A stretch of 64,000 nt of DNA from Sphingorhabdus wooponensis (GTDB lineage Bacteria > Pseudomonadota > Alphaproteobacteria > Sphingomonadales > Sphingomonadaceae). The position numbers were made by a program, and so were the translations under genes. The DNA is taken from positions 310,001-374,000 of the forward strand of contig NZ_RWJI01000002.1 of the NCBI RefSeq assembly GCF_003933235.1, read 5' to 3'. The notes beneath the pieces were generated by a model, which was not told the DNA's origin, made no database searches, and worked only from the letters and a program-made list of their open reading frames with translations. This document shows positions 1 to 8,313 of this stretch, one piece after another (the stretch's first letter is position 1; the number at the start of each line of letters is the position of its first letter).

Positions 1-1
1 G

Positions 2-298
2 GCGATCATTGGCAGCAACGACCAAATGACGCTTGCCGCTTTGGATGCAGCCAAGGCGCGTGGCTTACACATTCCCGGCGATCTATCCCTTATCAGTTTC
101 GACAATACGCCCGTTGTGCGTTTTACTGTGCCCGAACTCACTGCTGTTGATCAGCCTATTGCCGCAACCTTTTCGAAGGCGGTGGAGCTATTGATTACCA
201 ATGGTGATGCGCTTGTGCCGCATCAACCTGTTGTCATTGAAGGCAGCCTTATTGAGCGAAGCAGCACCGCACCACCGTCTGCACATGGTCGCGCCTAA
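2..298 (+). CDS. LacI-family transcriptional regulator, C-terminal part (truncated by window edge)
   Basis: The open frame runs in from the left edge and ends in TAA. The 98 visible residues match the end of the periplasmic-binding-like effector domain of LacI/GalR regulators: a G-S-N-D-Q stretch, then GLHIPGDLSLISFDNTP, the usual 'P-x-D-x-S-x-I-x-F-D' segment, then the T-A-V-D-Q-P strand. The helix-turn-helix lies outside the window. A sugar transporter starts inside its last 14 bases and a GH3 glucosidase is close by, so it probably represses this sugar locus in response to a mono- or disaccharide. Effector unknown. Confidence 0.85.
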   Translation, partial: AIIGSNDQMTLAALDAAKARGLHIPGDLSLISFDNTPVVRFTVPELTAVDQPIAATFSKAVELLITNGDALVPHQPVVIEGSLIERSSTAPPSAHGRA

Positions 299-1499
299 AT
301 CTGCGGGCAGCAGCCGGCAGTCGGCAAGGTTCATGTATTTGTACGCGCTCGCCGTATCCGGGGGCGCCGTCGCCTATATGCCGTTTCTGACGATATTGCT
401 GCCGCTGCGCGCGACCGACATCTCCGGCAATGGCGCCCTTGGCATGTTGGCGATCGCGGCCTTTCTGGGCGCTGTAGCCGCAAGCGTGGCCAATATTGCC
501 TTCGGATGGGCCAGTGACAAAACCGGCGCACGCCGCCCGTGGATATGCGCCGGATTAGCCATATCAACGGCTTTGCTGCTCATCACCGCTTATGCAAAGA
601 GCCCGGCGGCGATGATTGCCATCATCATAGTCTGGCAAATTGGCCTGAACATGATGCTTGCGCCCTTAACCGCGTGGGCCGGTGACACTATTCCCGATAC
701 CCAAAAGGGCTTTCTTGGCGGTCTATTGGCGCTCGCGCCCAGTATGGGCGCGCTTTCAGGCGCATTTGTGACCATGAACGATGCTGTTCCGTCGCAGCAC
801 CGTGAAATCATTGTCGCGATATTGGTGATGGCCATGGTCAGTCCGGTGCTGATTTTTGGCAGACCGATATCGATGCCGGGGCTGAACGCCGCGCCGACGG
901 ATCAAACAATCGATGGGGAACAGAACGCCGAAACACGGCGCGCCGCCGTTAAAATGTGGATTGCGCGGTTATTGATCCAAATTGCGGAAGCGTCATTATT
1001 TGCGTTTCTTATTTTATGGTTCCGCAGCGTCGATCCTGATTTCGGCGAAAATAATGCCGCGAATATCTTTGCGCTTGTTCTGGGTACGGCTGTATTTTTA
1101 ACATTAGCTGTCGGCCGCTGGTCCGACAGTGCAAACAGCCCCATTCTCCCGCTCATTTGTGGGGCAGCGGCAGCAGCGGCCGGACTGATCATCATGTCGG
1201 TTTCGTCATCTTTACCGGTCGCCATCGCCGGCTATGTGGTCTTTGGCTTGGCGAGCAGCCTTTTTCTAGCGTTGCACTCAAGCCAGACTTTGAGGGTGCT
1301 CCCCCGTCCACATACGCGTGGGCGGGATTTGGGCATTTTCAACCTGACGAACACCGTGCCGTCGCTCATCATGCCATGGCTGACGCTGGCTTTGGTGCCC
1401 AATTATGGTTTTGGCAGCCTGTTTCTGTTGTTAGCGGTGCTGGCGCTCATTGCGTGCCTGTTATTGGCAACAATGCCGCGCCAGCATGCGCGCGATTAG
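285..1499 (+). CDS. MFS sugar transporter
   Basis: About 404 residues of mostly hydrophobic sequence compatible with 12 membrane helices. Between helices 2 and 3 lies the MFS signature loop FGWASDKTGARRPW (G-x3-D-x2-G-x-R), with a weaker counterpart in the second half (VGRWSDS). I chose the ATG at 285, which overlaps the LacI stop by 14 bases; an ATG at 333 is also possible, and the frame is open upstream to 201. Coupling to the LacI gene suggests sugar uptake or efflux. Its stop overlaps by 4 bases the stop of the convergent GluP-like transporter. Substrate not determinable. Confidence 0.8.
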   Translation: MVAPKSAGSSRQSARFMYLYALAVSGGAVAYMPFLTILLPLRATDISGNGALGMLAIAAFLGAVAASVANIAFGWASDKTGARRPWICAGLAISTALLLITAYAKSPAAMIAIIIVWQIGLNMMLAPLTAWAGDTIPDTQKGFLGGLLALAPSMGALSGAFVTMNDAVPSQHREIIVAILVMAMVSPVLIFGRPISMPGLNAAPTDQTIDGEQNAETRRAAVKMWIARLLIQIAEASLFAFLILWFRSVDPDFGENNAANIFALVLGTAVFLTLAVGRWSDSANSPILPLICGAAAAAAGLIIMSVSSSLPVAIAGYVVFGLASSLFLALHSSQTLRVLPRPHTRGRDLGIFNLTNTVPSLIMPWLTLALVPNYGFGSLFLLLAVLALIACLLLATMPRQHARD

Positions 1500-2773
1500 G
1501 CAGGCTTGCGCGCGTATATACCGAATGCCGCGATGATCGCATAGCAAAGCATGGGTAGCGTGAACGCTATGGCGAGACTTCCGGTCACGTCAGCGATGAT
1601 GCCCGTGAGCAGCGGAATAACAGCGCCGCCGACGATGGCGACGTTGATGATGCCAGAACCATCGGCAGCACGTGACCCCAGCTTTTCACATGCCAGCGTG
1701 AAGATCGTCGGGAACATGATCGCATTGGTCAGGCCGACGGCCAACAAGGCATAGCCAGAAACTTCGCCCGTGCTTTGTGTGGAAAAGACCAGCAGTGCAA
1801 TTGCGGCCACCGATACAGACGCCAGCACCTTGCCCGGGCTAAGCACACGCAGCACCGCAGAGCCGATGAAGCGGCCCACCATGGCACCGCCCCAATATAG
1901 GCCAATAAGCTTGCCGGCATCCTGCTCGGGCAGAGCCATGACATGATCTTGCATCAAATAATTGACGATGAGCGAGCCAATCGCAACTTCGGCACCGACA
2001 TATAGAAAAATGCACAAAGCACCGAAACCGAAACGAGGCCGCTTCAACAAGTCGAGGCCAGCCAAGCCTTCGCTCGCTTCATGCTTCTCGCCTTTCAGCG
2101 CATCGCGAAACAGCCATACCACTGCGGCAACAATCGCCAGTGCCACTGCAATACCCAAATAGCCGTTCACAATGGCTTGGCTCTCTGCAGTGCGATAAGC
2201 GTCAAGCTCCACACCGGATAGTTGGTCAGCGGTTACCGTCGCGAGGCTGCCGAGGATAAGTATCGAACCAACGATCGGGAAAACAGTGGTGCCAAGCGAA
2301 TTGAACGCCTGTGCAAAGGTGAGGCGGCTATGCGCCGTGGCAGGTTTACCAAGCATGGAGATCAACGGGTTGGAAACCACTTGGACAATGACCACACCGC
2401 TTGCCAATACAAACAATGCCAGCAGAAATACGCCATAGGTCGCGGTTTGGCTCGCTGGAATGAACAACAGACAGCCAGCCATCATCGTCAAAAGGCCGGC
2501 AACCGCGCCGCGCATATAGCCGATTTTCTTCACGAGCCGCGCGCCGGGAATGCCGATGACAGCATAAGCGGCAAAGAAGCAGAACTGCACAAGCATCGCT
2601 TGCGTATAATTGAGCGTAAACAGCTCCTTTAACTTCGGGATGATAACGTCATTTAGGCTTGTGATGCCGCCGAAGATGAAGAACAACCCCATCACAAACA
2701 ATTGCAATTGCGGTGCGTCGATATGGGTATCGCCATTATCTGCTGACGCAGATGCGCCGGGTGCCAATGCCAT
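1496..2773 (-). CDS. Glucose/galactose-type MFS transporter (FucP/GluP family)
   Basis: A 425-residue inner-membrane proton/sugar symporter of the FHS family (FucP, GluP/NagP). The N-terminal part (FVMGLFFIFGGITSLNDVII, then a helix with F-C-F-F-A-A-Y) and the conserved segment VVIVQVVSNPLISMLG around residues 125-140 are typical. It follows the GH3 glucosidase on the same strand after 18 bp, so the two are probably co-transcribed: the enzyme releases glucose and this protein imports it. An ATG start with a GGGAGAGA element just upstream supports position 2773. Glucose is the likeliest substrate, but fucose or N-acetylglucosamine homologues exist. Confidence 0.85.
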   Translation of the reverse strand: MALAPGASASADNGDTHIDAPQLQLFVMGLFFIFGGITSLNDVIIPKLKELFTLNYTQAMLVQFCFFAAYAVIGIPGARLVKKIGYMRGAVAGLLTMMAGCLLFIPASQTATYGVFLLALFVLASGVVIVQVVSNPLISMLGKPATAHSRLTFAQAFNSLGTTVFPIVGSILILGSLATVTADQLSGVELDAYRTAESQAIVNGYLGIAVALAIVAAVVWLFRDALKGEKHEASEGLAGLDLLKRPRFGFGALCIFLYVGAEVAIGSLIVNYLMQDHVMALPEQDAGKLIGLYWGGAMVGRFIGSAVLRVLSPGKVLASVSVAAIALLVFSTQSTGEVSGYALLAVGLTNAIMFPTIFTLACEKLGSRAADGSGIINVAIVGGAVIPLLTGIIADVTGSLAIAFTLPMLCYAIIAAFGIYARKPA

Positions 2774-2791
2774 CTTCTCTCTCCCTTGGTT

Positions 2792-5230
2792 TTAGCGCGT
2801 TTTGCCGGGGCAGGCCGCGCCTTTTTTTGTTGTTTCGATATGAACGTTGCGAATTGTCGCAATAAGGCCCTTCACCGCCTGCACACGTATGGGGGAACCG
2901 ACAGCGTCAAACTTCGCACCAGCTGCAGCAAAGCAACGCAGCGGAATGCGGGTTTGTGTGGGCACCCCTGTGGGCAGCGCGCGCATCGTGGTGTGTATAT
3001 CTAGCGCAGCACCGCTAAATGACAGCATAACTGGCCCGGTCGCTGGCTGATCAATTCGCCAGTCGATGAGCAGCGACCAGTCTTCCTTCAACGGCTTGCT
3101 CAAATCGACAGCAGGTCCATTGACAACGAAAGCGCCATCTGCGTTCCAAGTGAATTGGCGCGCATCTTCCTGCGCGGACATATCAACGGCCCGCGCACTA
3201 ATCGAACCGTCCATCTGCAAATTCCAAGGTGCGGGCACCTTGCCACGGACGAAATATTGGGTGGCGATGGTCAGCGATGACATATCTACGCGTGGGTCTT
3301 CGTTAACTGGAGCAAGCTTGCTCGATTGCGCGTAATTCAGACCATAACCTATTGGAAAAAGAGGCGTATCAATCGGTGAGCGTGCGTCCTCTGGCCAATT
3401 GAAAGGCAAGCGTCCGGTGAAGTCACGCAATGGCTTTCCGTTTGCGCCAGCGACCAACACATCGGCGACACCACGGCCTTGCGTGCCCGGCAACCATGCC
3501 GCCACAAAAGCGTCGGCTTGGTTGATAAGCTTGCCGGCAAACATGGGCCGTCCCGAAAGGAACAGGACCACCACAGGAATATTCTGTGCTTTAAACCGCG
3601 CGATCATTTCCTCTTCGGCAGGCTGGGGCCGGAATGCGAGGTTGGGCACATCGCCTTCAAACTCGGCATAAGGCTTTTCGCCCAGGACAATGATCGCCAC
3701 ATCGGGCTTTTTTTCAAACATGCCCGTTGCCGAAATATTGGCCGTGCCGCCGCCTGTTTTAACCGCCTCTGAAATCGCACGGCCAATCGTCTGGCCATTG
3801 GTGAAATCGGCGGCAGTGGTGTCCGTGCCTTGCCAGCTAATTGTCCAGCCGCCGGCCTGCATCGCCATATTGTCCGCGCCGGAACCGGCAATCAGGACAT
3901 TGCTGCCATTGCGAATGGGCAGAACGCCGTCATCATTTTTGAGCAGCACCAGTGATTTTGACACCGCCTCACGCGCAAGATCGAGATGCTCTTGCTTGCC
4001 AACCAAAGAGGTTTGCCCCCGCACAGTCGGCGCATCGCCCATGAGGCCAAGCTTGTATTTCACGCGCACGATTCGCCGCACGGCATCGTCCAACCGCGCG
4101 GCTGGAATGCGGCCCTCACGCACAGCACTAAGCGTTGACGCGAACAATCCCTTCCAACTGTCAGGCGCCATGAACAGGTCAAGCCCGGCATTAATGGCCG
4201 CAGCGCAGTCGGTCGCAGAGCAGCCCGCGACTTGGCCATGGCCATTCCAATCGCCAACAACCAGTCCGGCAAAGCCCATCCGATTTTTCAAGACATCGGT
4301 CAGCAGAGAGGCATTGCCATGATGCTTCACCCCGTTCCAGCTTGAGAAGCTGGCCATAACGGTGAGTGCGCCTGCATTGATAGATGCGGGGTAACCCTGC
4401 GCATGTTTTGCGACCAGTTCGGATTCGCTAATCTGGGCATCGCCTTGGTCGCGGCCGTCCATGGTACCACCGTCCGCAAGGAAATGTTTGGCAGTTGCGG
4501 CAACATGCGTGGCGTCCAGCGGCGCACCTGCAACAAGATTGCCTTGCAAACCGATGGTCATCGCACCGGCATAAGCCGCAATCAATGCAGGGTCGGAGGA
4601 ATAGCCTTCATAGGTTCTGCCCCAGCGCAAATCTTGCGGTGCGGCGAGCGTTGGCGCAAAAGTCCATTCAATCCCGCTGCCTGAAATCTCTGCCGCCGTG
4701 GCTTTACCAATGCGTTGGATGAGGTCGACATCACGGGCCGCGCCCAGTCCGATATTATGCGGAAAGATGGTTGCCTGTGGCAGGTTTGAATGCCCGTGCA
4801 CCGCATCGACGCCAAATAAGATAGGTATACCAGCGCCTGATGTACGTGATGCATCGCGAAATGCGGTCACCAATTGCGCCCATTTTGCAGCGTCGGCGCG
4901 CTCGTCGCCATAAGGTCCGGAATTGCCGCCCGCAAGGATCGAGCCAAGCGGATATTGCTTTAGATCCTCAGGCGTGATCGCGCTGATGTCGGCCTGTATT
5001 ATTTGGCCGACCTTCTGTTCCAACGTCATTTTTGAAATCAACGCCGTTATCGCGTCTTCGGTTTTTTTATCGGTAATCGCCGCAGGACTTTGGGCCATTG
5101 GCCAGTTGGCAACATTTGCAGTAGTCGTAGCAGAAGGCGCCGCCGGCTTCGCAGTCACTGGGTGCGTAACCGCAGAAACACATCCCGCCGACACGAAGGC
5201 CATCAGTGCCATCGATCCCCTTAACCGCAT
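2792..5230 (-). CDS. GH3 family exo-beta-glucosidase, lipoprotein
   Basis: About 812 residues. The N-terminus has a lipobox (V-S-A-G-C, Cys about residue 17), so it is predicted to be lipid-anchored in the periplasm or outer membrane. The GH3 catalytic core contains the substrate-binding K-H-F near residue 249 and the nucleophile motif GFAGLVVGDW (Asp about 327). The second (alpha/beta/alpha) GH3 domain follows, and the last 150 residues form an extra beta-rich domain seen in exo-1,3/1,4-beta-glucosidases. I chose the ATG at 5230 because GGAG lies 8 bases upstream; a GTG at 5239 has no spaced ribosome site. Likely hydrolyses cello- or laminari-oligosaccharides. Confidence 0.9.
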   Translation of the reverse strand: MRLRGSMALMAFVSAGCVSAVTHPVTAKPAAPSATTTANVANWPMAQSPAAITDKKTEDAITALISKMTLEQKVGQIIQADISAITPEDLKQYPLGSILAGGNSGPYGDERADAAKWAQLVTAFRDASRTSGAGIPILFGVDAVHGHSNLPQATIFPHNIGLGAARDVDLIQRIGKATAAEISGSGIEWTFAPTLAAPQDLRWGRTYEGYSSDPALIAAYAGAMTIGLQGNLVAGAPLDATHVAATAKHFLADGGTMDGRDQGDAQISESELVAKHAQGYPASINAGALTVMASFSSWNGVKHHGNASLLTDVLKNRMGFAGLVVGDWNGHGQVAGCSATDCAAAINAGLDLFMAPDSWKGLFASTLSAVREGRIPAARLDDAVRRIVRVKYKLGLMGDAPTVRGQTSLVGKQEHLDLAREAVSKSLVLLKNDDGVLPIRNGSNVLIAGSGADNMAMQAGGWTISWQGTDTTAADFTNGQTIGRAISEAVKTGGGTANISATGMFEKKPDVAIIVLGEKPYAEFEGDVPNLAFRPQPAEEEMIARFKAQNIPVVVLFLSGRPMFAGKLINQADAFVAAWLPGTQGRGVADVLVAGANGKPLRDFTGRLPFNWPEDARSPIDTPLFPIGYGLNYAQSSKLAPVNEDPRVDMSSLTIATQYFVRGKVPAPWNLQMDGSISARAVDMSAQEDARQFTWNADGAFVVNGPAVDLSKPLKEDWSLLIDWRIDQPATGPVMLSFSGAALDIHTTMRALPTGVPTQTRIPLRCFAAAGAKFDAVGSPIRVQAVKGLIATIRNVHIETTKKGAACPGKTR

Positions 5231-5330
5231 CAAACCCACTCCAGAACTTCGTTGTGAACGTTATCAGGATTTGATGGCAGCAATGGTGGGAGAAATCAAG
5301 CGTCATGATAGCGCCGCTCAGCCAAAAACG

Positions 5331-5444
5331 GACAGTCTGCATCCGGCTCAATTTCGGTCATTACACCGAAGCGAATAAGGTGGTCGCAACAGCGGCAGCT
5401 TTCAGGCGACCGCCACCACTTTCTTAACGACGACATTTGGGTGG
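5331..5444. repeat. Structured intergenic repeat R2, copy 1
   Basis: About 114 bp, closely matched by 17043-17156. It has two stem-loops in a row: TTCGGT-N6-ACCGAA, then GGTGGTCGC pairing imperfectly with GCGACCGCCACC. No transposase or open frame goes with it. It lies between the GH3 gene and the XRE promoter. It behaves like a dispersed REP/BIME-type element or a conserved RNA structure; I cannot tell which. Confidence 0.7.
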
Positions 5445-5519
5445 GCAGCGGACGGTTCGTTATAAGGACATCGAAACCAATAGCAGCAGCCACCGACCAA
5501 GCATCCGATCTTTCGCAGA

Positions 5520-5570
5520 TGACAAGAGTTCTTGACAGGCAAATGTTCGAACTGTAAAGAACTCTTGTCA
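5520..5570 (+). promoter_or_regulatory. Promoter with a 14-bp inverted repeat, upstream of the XRE gene
   Basis: A perfect inverted repeat, TGACAAGAGTTCTT (5520-5533) and AAGAACTCTTGTCA (5557-5570), with 23 bp between the arms. A sigma70-like promoter sits inside it: TTGACA at 5532-5537, a 17-bp spacer, TAAAGA at 5555-5560, so each arm overlaps one promoter box. The ribosome site AAGGAG follows at 5574. This suits an operator for autorepression by the small XRE protein encoded next; that link is inferred. Confidence 0.65.
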
Positions 5571-5584
5571 CCAAGGAGTTCGCG

Positions 5585-5794
5585 TTGGAAAACCGTTTGA
5601 AAGACTATCGCGAGGCAGCTGGGTGGAGCCAAGGTGAATTGGCCCAGCAGCTGGGTGTGTCGCGGCAGACAATAAACGCCGTTGAAACTGACAAATATGA
5701 CCCCAGCCTTCCGCTCGCTATGCGGATGGCGAAATTGTTTGTCTGCCAAGTGCCGGACATTTTTATCGACCATTGGGAAGCAGAAAGGAATTAA
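5585..5794 (+). CDS. Small XRE-family HTH regulator (YozG-like)
   Basis: A 69-residue protein that is almost wholly one Cro/CI helix-turn-helix: WSQGELAQQLGVSRQTINAVE is the canonical helix 2-turn-recognition helix. The start is TTG at 5585, fixed by AAGGAG six bases upstream. The family usually pairs with a downstream membrane protein, as here (next gene 1 bp after the stop). It probably binds the inverted repeat over its own promoter. Function of the pair unknown. Confidence 0.85.
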   Translation: MENRLKDYREAAGWSQGELAQQLGVSRQTINAVETDKYDPSLPLAMRMAKLFVCQVPDIFIDHWEAERN

Positions 5795-5795
5795 G

Positions 5796-6449
5796 ATGAC
5801 CATCAAGAAAAGCGCGGCATCGGAAGTGAAAATGCAACGGGGTCGCAAACTGGCTTTCCAATTGATTGTTGGTGGCTTGGTTGGCGGACTTGCCAGCTAT
5901 TTTGGCTTGGGCCTACTAGGTGCTAAAAATATGGCAGGCGACCAGTTGGCTGTCGGCGCTGTTGGCCTCATCTATTTGTTGATGGGCGTAATCTGCGGTT
6001 TTGGCTTGATGGCGCCCAAATTAGGGGCCAGCATTCTAAATGTTGAGGACGCAGACGAAATCCGCGACCAGAGCCGCATTTTGAGCGGATCAGCAATTTG
6101 CATGATCGCATTGGGGGCGGCGTTGATGCTGATAACCATGGCCGGACCGGATGGGCCAATATCGCGTTCAGCGGCCATGGGCGGATTGCTCGCTGCGCTG
6201 GCGCTGTTGATTGCAATATCTATCCGCGATTGGAAATTTTATGACGAGATGTTGTTGCAGCTTAGTCGCGATGCTGGAAGTATTGCCTTTTCTGGCGTTG
6301 GTTTAGTAACCCTGATATGGGGATCTGCATCATGGCTAGGGCTTGTTACAGCGCCAACGCCCCTTGCGATGATTACACTAACATCGGGGGGATTTTTGAT
6401 GGCCATCTTTGTCGCCAGCGCCCGAAAAGGGTTAATGCAGCCACGCTGA
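5796..6449 (+). CDS. Multi-pass membrane protein paired with XRE regulator
   Basis: About 217 residues with five or six hydrophobic segments (roughly residues 20-40, 55-75, 95-115, 125-145, 165-185, 190-210) and a charged loop EDADEIRDQSR between helices 2 and 3. I recognise no enzyme motif. The start ATG at 5796 follows AAGGA seven bases upstream and is immediately after the XRE stop, so the two are one operon. The frame is open further upstream but overlaps the XRE gene out of frame. Possibly the sensory or effector partner of the regulator; specific function unknown. Confidence 0.7.
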   Translation: MTIKKSAASEVKMQRGRKLAFQLIVGGLVGGLASYFGLGLLGAKNMAGDQLAVGAVGLIYLLMGVICGFGLMAPKLGASILNVEDADEIRDQSRILSGSAICMIALGAALMLITMAGPDGPISRSAAMGGLLAALALLIAISIRDWKFYDEMLLQLSRDAGSIAFSGVGLVTLIWGSASWLGLVTAPTPLAMITLTSGGFLMAIFVASARKGLMQPR

Positions 6450-6481
6450 GTTATTGGAGTAGTTAAAGGCCTACCCCAAGG

Positions 6482-6941
6482 TCCGCTTTTGGGTCGAAAC
6501 CGGAAAGTCCGCTTTGCGCGTTCGTCGAGCCGAAAGCAGACAGCCAGCTCCCGGCCCAGAATCTGCCATGGCCCCTAATCAAGGACGACAGCCGATTAGG
6601 CTTTCCGCCAAAATAGCCTGTTCCAATTGGAACGCTGGCAAACAGTGTTCGACGCCAACGACTCTTCCCGGGCAAATAGGACTTTTGTGGGGTTTGGGAT
6701 TGCGCGGACCGGTCCCAAAGCGTTACGGATGATCTCGCTCATCCGTTTTTAGGAGCGAGCTGAACACAGAAATGAGCTCAGTGCCAATCGCGCAAACCGG
6801 CAATGCCCCATCCAAGGCCGACTTAAACGCTGAATTTCCAGGATTTTTGAACCGGCGTTCCAATTAGAACGATCATAAAAACGCACGCTGTAGCCACGCT
6901 TTGGGCTGCAAAGGCGATATCACCTAAGTCATTGAAATAAT
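6482..6941. repeat. Cassette left-end module, copy 1
   Basis: About 460 bp without a convincing gene, repeated at 17719, 28741 and 39360. Fixed landmarks: palindrome GTTCCAATTGGAAC at 6620-6633 (322 bp before the tRNA core), a hairpin followed by T5 (6725-6750), and a second site GCGTTC-N6-GAACG(A) at 6855 (87 bp before the core, imperfect here). In its single-base differences this copy resembles copy 3 more than copies 2 and 4. It abuts the truncated tRNA-Gly core. Confidence 0.85.
6725..6750 (+). terminator. Hairpin plus T-run inside module copy 1
   Basis: ACGGATGA and TCATCCGT pair perfectly around a 6-base loop and are followed by TTTTT, the shape of a Rho-independent terminator reading rightwards. 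All four module copies have it; this copy has lost one loop base. Confidence 0.6.
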
Positions 6942-6987
6942 TGGAGCGGGCGAAGGGATTCGAACCCTCGACCCCAACCTTGGCAAG
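6942..6987 (-). repeat. Truncated tRNA-Gly 3' end: attachment-site core, copy 1
   Basis: Forty-six bases identical to the 3' part of the intact tRNA-Gly gene (39772-39817): CCA end, acceptor 3' strand, T arm, variable region and anticodon arm up to the anticodon loop. The 5' half of the tRNA is missing, so no functional tRNA is made. Just beyond the core, the sequence keeps a weak resemblance to the D-arm (TAGAGC-like). It marks the left boundary of cassette A. Confidence 0.9.
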
Positions 6988-7085
6988 ATTCGGCTCTTTG
7001 AAATTTCCGTTCTAAATCAGCTTTTTATAAAGCTCCTGAAAAATCCGAACACGATCCGAACATTCTCCGCGCAGTTTGCTCAAAG
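6988..7085. repeat. Cassette right-end sequence of cassette A
   Basis: About 100 bp shared with the bases after the other two truncated cores. Two direct repeats of ATCCGAACA at 7043-7051 and 7054-7062 are 11 bp apart (one helical turn) and start 56 bp from the core, as in the other copies. There is also a small palindrome AGCTTT-TTAT-AAAGCT. Direct repeats of this kind resemble arm-type integrase or excisionase sites; that reading is inference. Confidence 0.75.
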
Positions 7086-7189
7086 AGCTTTGTGTCCCTA
7101 TGAGCGGATATTGTTCCAGCAAGATTGCTATGATTGCGTTTTACGACGTTCTGCACCGTCCGCTTTGAAGGCCAAAGACCCAGCGATTT

Positions 7190-7212
7190 GCCATTCCTTT
7201 TGATAGAATGGC
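7190..7212 (-). terminator. Possible terminator downstream of the ArsR gene
   Basis: GCCATTC and GAATGGC pair around a 9-base loop, 30 bp beyond the ArsR stop codon. There is no long T-run in that direction, so termination is only a possibility. The rest of 7086-7242 shows nothing recognisable. Confidence 0.3.
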
Positions 7213-7242
7213 CATGCTTTGATGGCAAAAACATCAACCCCG

Positions 7243-7641
7243 TTAAATGATGCGTGCGAAGCCTGCCGTGCCAGGTGCCGGGGGTGAAATTGCCTCAGGC
7301 TTGTTCAATTGCAGGGCGGTATTCAACATTTGCCCCACATCGCCTTCGTCCCCAAGGATGGCTTCCATGCTGCGAACGCATAAGCAGACTTTATCATCCA
7401 CTAAGTCGTACCAGATTTGCTTGGACGCACGGCGCGTTTTGACGAGGTCGTTGCGGCGCAGTTCCGCGAGTTGCTGGCTAAGCGCAGGTTGGCCTATGCC
7501 CGTTGCGGCATCGATTTCGCTCACCGTCCGTTCACCGCGCAAAAGGCAAGACAAGATCATGAGCCGCTGCGGCTGCGCATAGACTTTTAGCTTGTCCGCC
7601 GCTTTTACGGCGCGGTCGCGACTTTCAAACAGCGACGTCAT
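7243..7641 (-). CDS. ArsR-family repressor, sulfide-responsive BigR/SqrR-like
   Basis: A 132-residue winged-helix repressor: recognition region GIGQPALSQQLAELRRNDLV, wing TRRASKQIWYDL. Cysteines lie at about 32, 86 and 88; Cys32 sits near the place of one sulfur-sensing cysteine of BigR/SqrR, but I cannot confirm the second. The start ATG at 7641 forms an ATGA overlap with the peroxiredoxin stop, so the two share a transcript. Position opposite a persulfide dioxygenase-SQR operon points to a regulator that senses persulfide. A metal-sensing ArsR is less likely because no CxC metal site of the ArsR type is in the recognition helix. Confidence 0.8.
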   Translation of the reverse strand: MTSLFESRDRAVKAADKLKVYAQPQRLMILSCLLRGERTVSEIDAATGIGQPALSQQLAELRRNDLVKTRRASKQIWYDLVDDKVCLCVRSMEAILGDEGDVGQMLNTALQLNKPEAISPPAPGTAGFARII

Positions 7642-8270
7642 TTCGTGTCGGCCAAATGGCAAAACCAATCATCGTCACCACTGATTTCGGCGCTGTTTAT
7701 AATTGGTAATGCAAGCAATTTGTCCCCTGGTTGCCATCCTTCTGGCGCAAGGCCAGTGCCGCCCTGAGTAGCTTGCAATGCGCGAAGAAGGCGCAGCATT
7801 TCACTGACCGAGCGCCCCACATTATGCGGATAAGTGGTGATGGCACGAATGATGCCGTCGGGGTCGATGAAATAGGTTGAGCGAACCGCGGCGCTATCCG
7901 CTGCAGTATCGTCAATCATGCCATATGCGCGGCCAATGGCCATGGAGGGATCTTCAATGATCGGGAAAGGAACATTCACCCCAAATTTATGTTTAATCGC
8001 AGTCACCCACGCAATGTGCGAATGGATACTGTCCACGGAAAGCCCGAGCAATGCACAACCAGTTGCTTCGAACGCAGCGGCCGACTTGGCAAGCGCAACA
8101 AATTCCGTCGTGCACACGGGCGTAAAGTCTGCAGGGTGCGAAAACAAGATGAGCCACTGGCCCCGATATTCCGATAGGCTCCGTTCCCCGAGCGTGGTCC
8201 GCGCGCGAAAGTCCGGCGCTGTTTCGCCGATCCTAATGGGCTGTGCTGCAACTGCTTTCGTGTCGTTCAT
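7638..8270 (-). CDS. 1-Cys-type peroxiredoxin (Prx6/AhpC-TSA family)
   Basis: About 210 residues. The peroxidatic cysteine is in DFTPVCTTEF (Cys about 53), followed by the Prx6-like C-terminal part (T-Y-P-x-N-V-G-R, then LLRALQATQ). It reduces peroxides, and possibly polysulfides, in the cytoplasm. Another cysteine lies six residues from the end (DWFCHLADTK) and could act as resolving thiol. ATG 8270 is chosen because AGGA lies 8 bases upstream; a GTG at 8303 is the alternative. It is translationally coupled to the ArsR repressor and diverges from the sulfur operon. Confidence 0.85.
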   Translation of the reverse strand: MNDTKAVAAQPIRIGETAPDFRARTTLGERSLSEYRGQWLILFSHPADFTPVCTTEFVALAKSAAAFEATGCALLGLSVDSIHSHIAWVTAIKHKFGVNVPFPIIEDPSMAIGRAYGMIDDTAADSAAVRSTYFIDPDGIIRAITTYPHNVGRSVSEMLRLLRALQATQGGTGLAPEGWQPGDKLLALPIINSAEISGDDDWFCHLADTK

Positions 8271-8313
8271 TTCTTCATCCTGTTCATCGGTCGGCGCTGC
8301 CACGAGACTTGTA

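Larger units (their letters stand above)
1..6987. mobile_element. Cassette 0, right part (beta-glucoside cargo), left end outside window
   Basis: The stretch left of the first 46-bp tRNA-Gly core copy ends with the same non-coding module that closes cassettes A, B and C. By that pattern it is the end of another integrated unit whose other end lies left of the window. Its cargo is a LacI regulator, two sugar transporters, a GH3 glucosidase and an XRE/membrane-protein pair. The alternative is that this module copy is the ancestral chromosomal sequence downstream of tRNA-Gly, making this ordinary chromosome. The left flank would decide. Confidence 0.45.

Noticed and set aside
7025-7237. A 70-codon minus-strand frame after the ArsR gene
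   Set aside because: It overlaps the conserved right-end repeat, has no ribosome site and no family resemblance, and is not kept in the other right ends.
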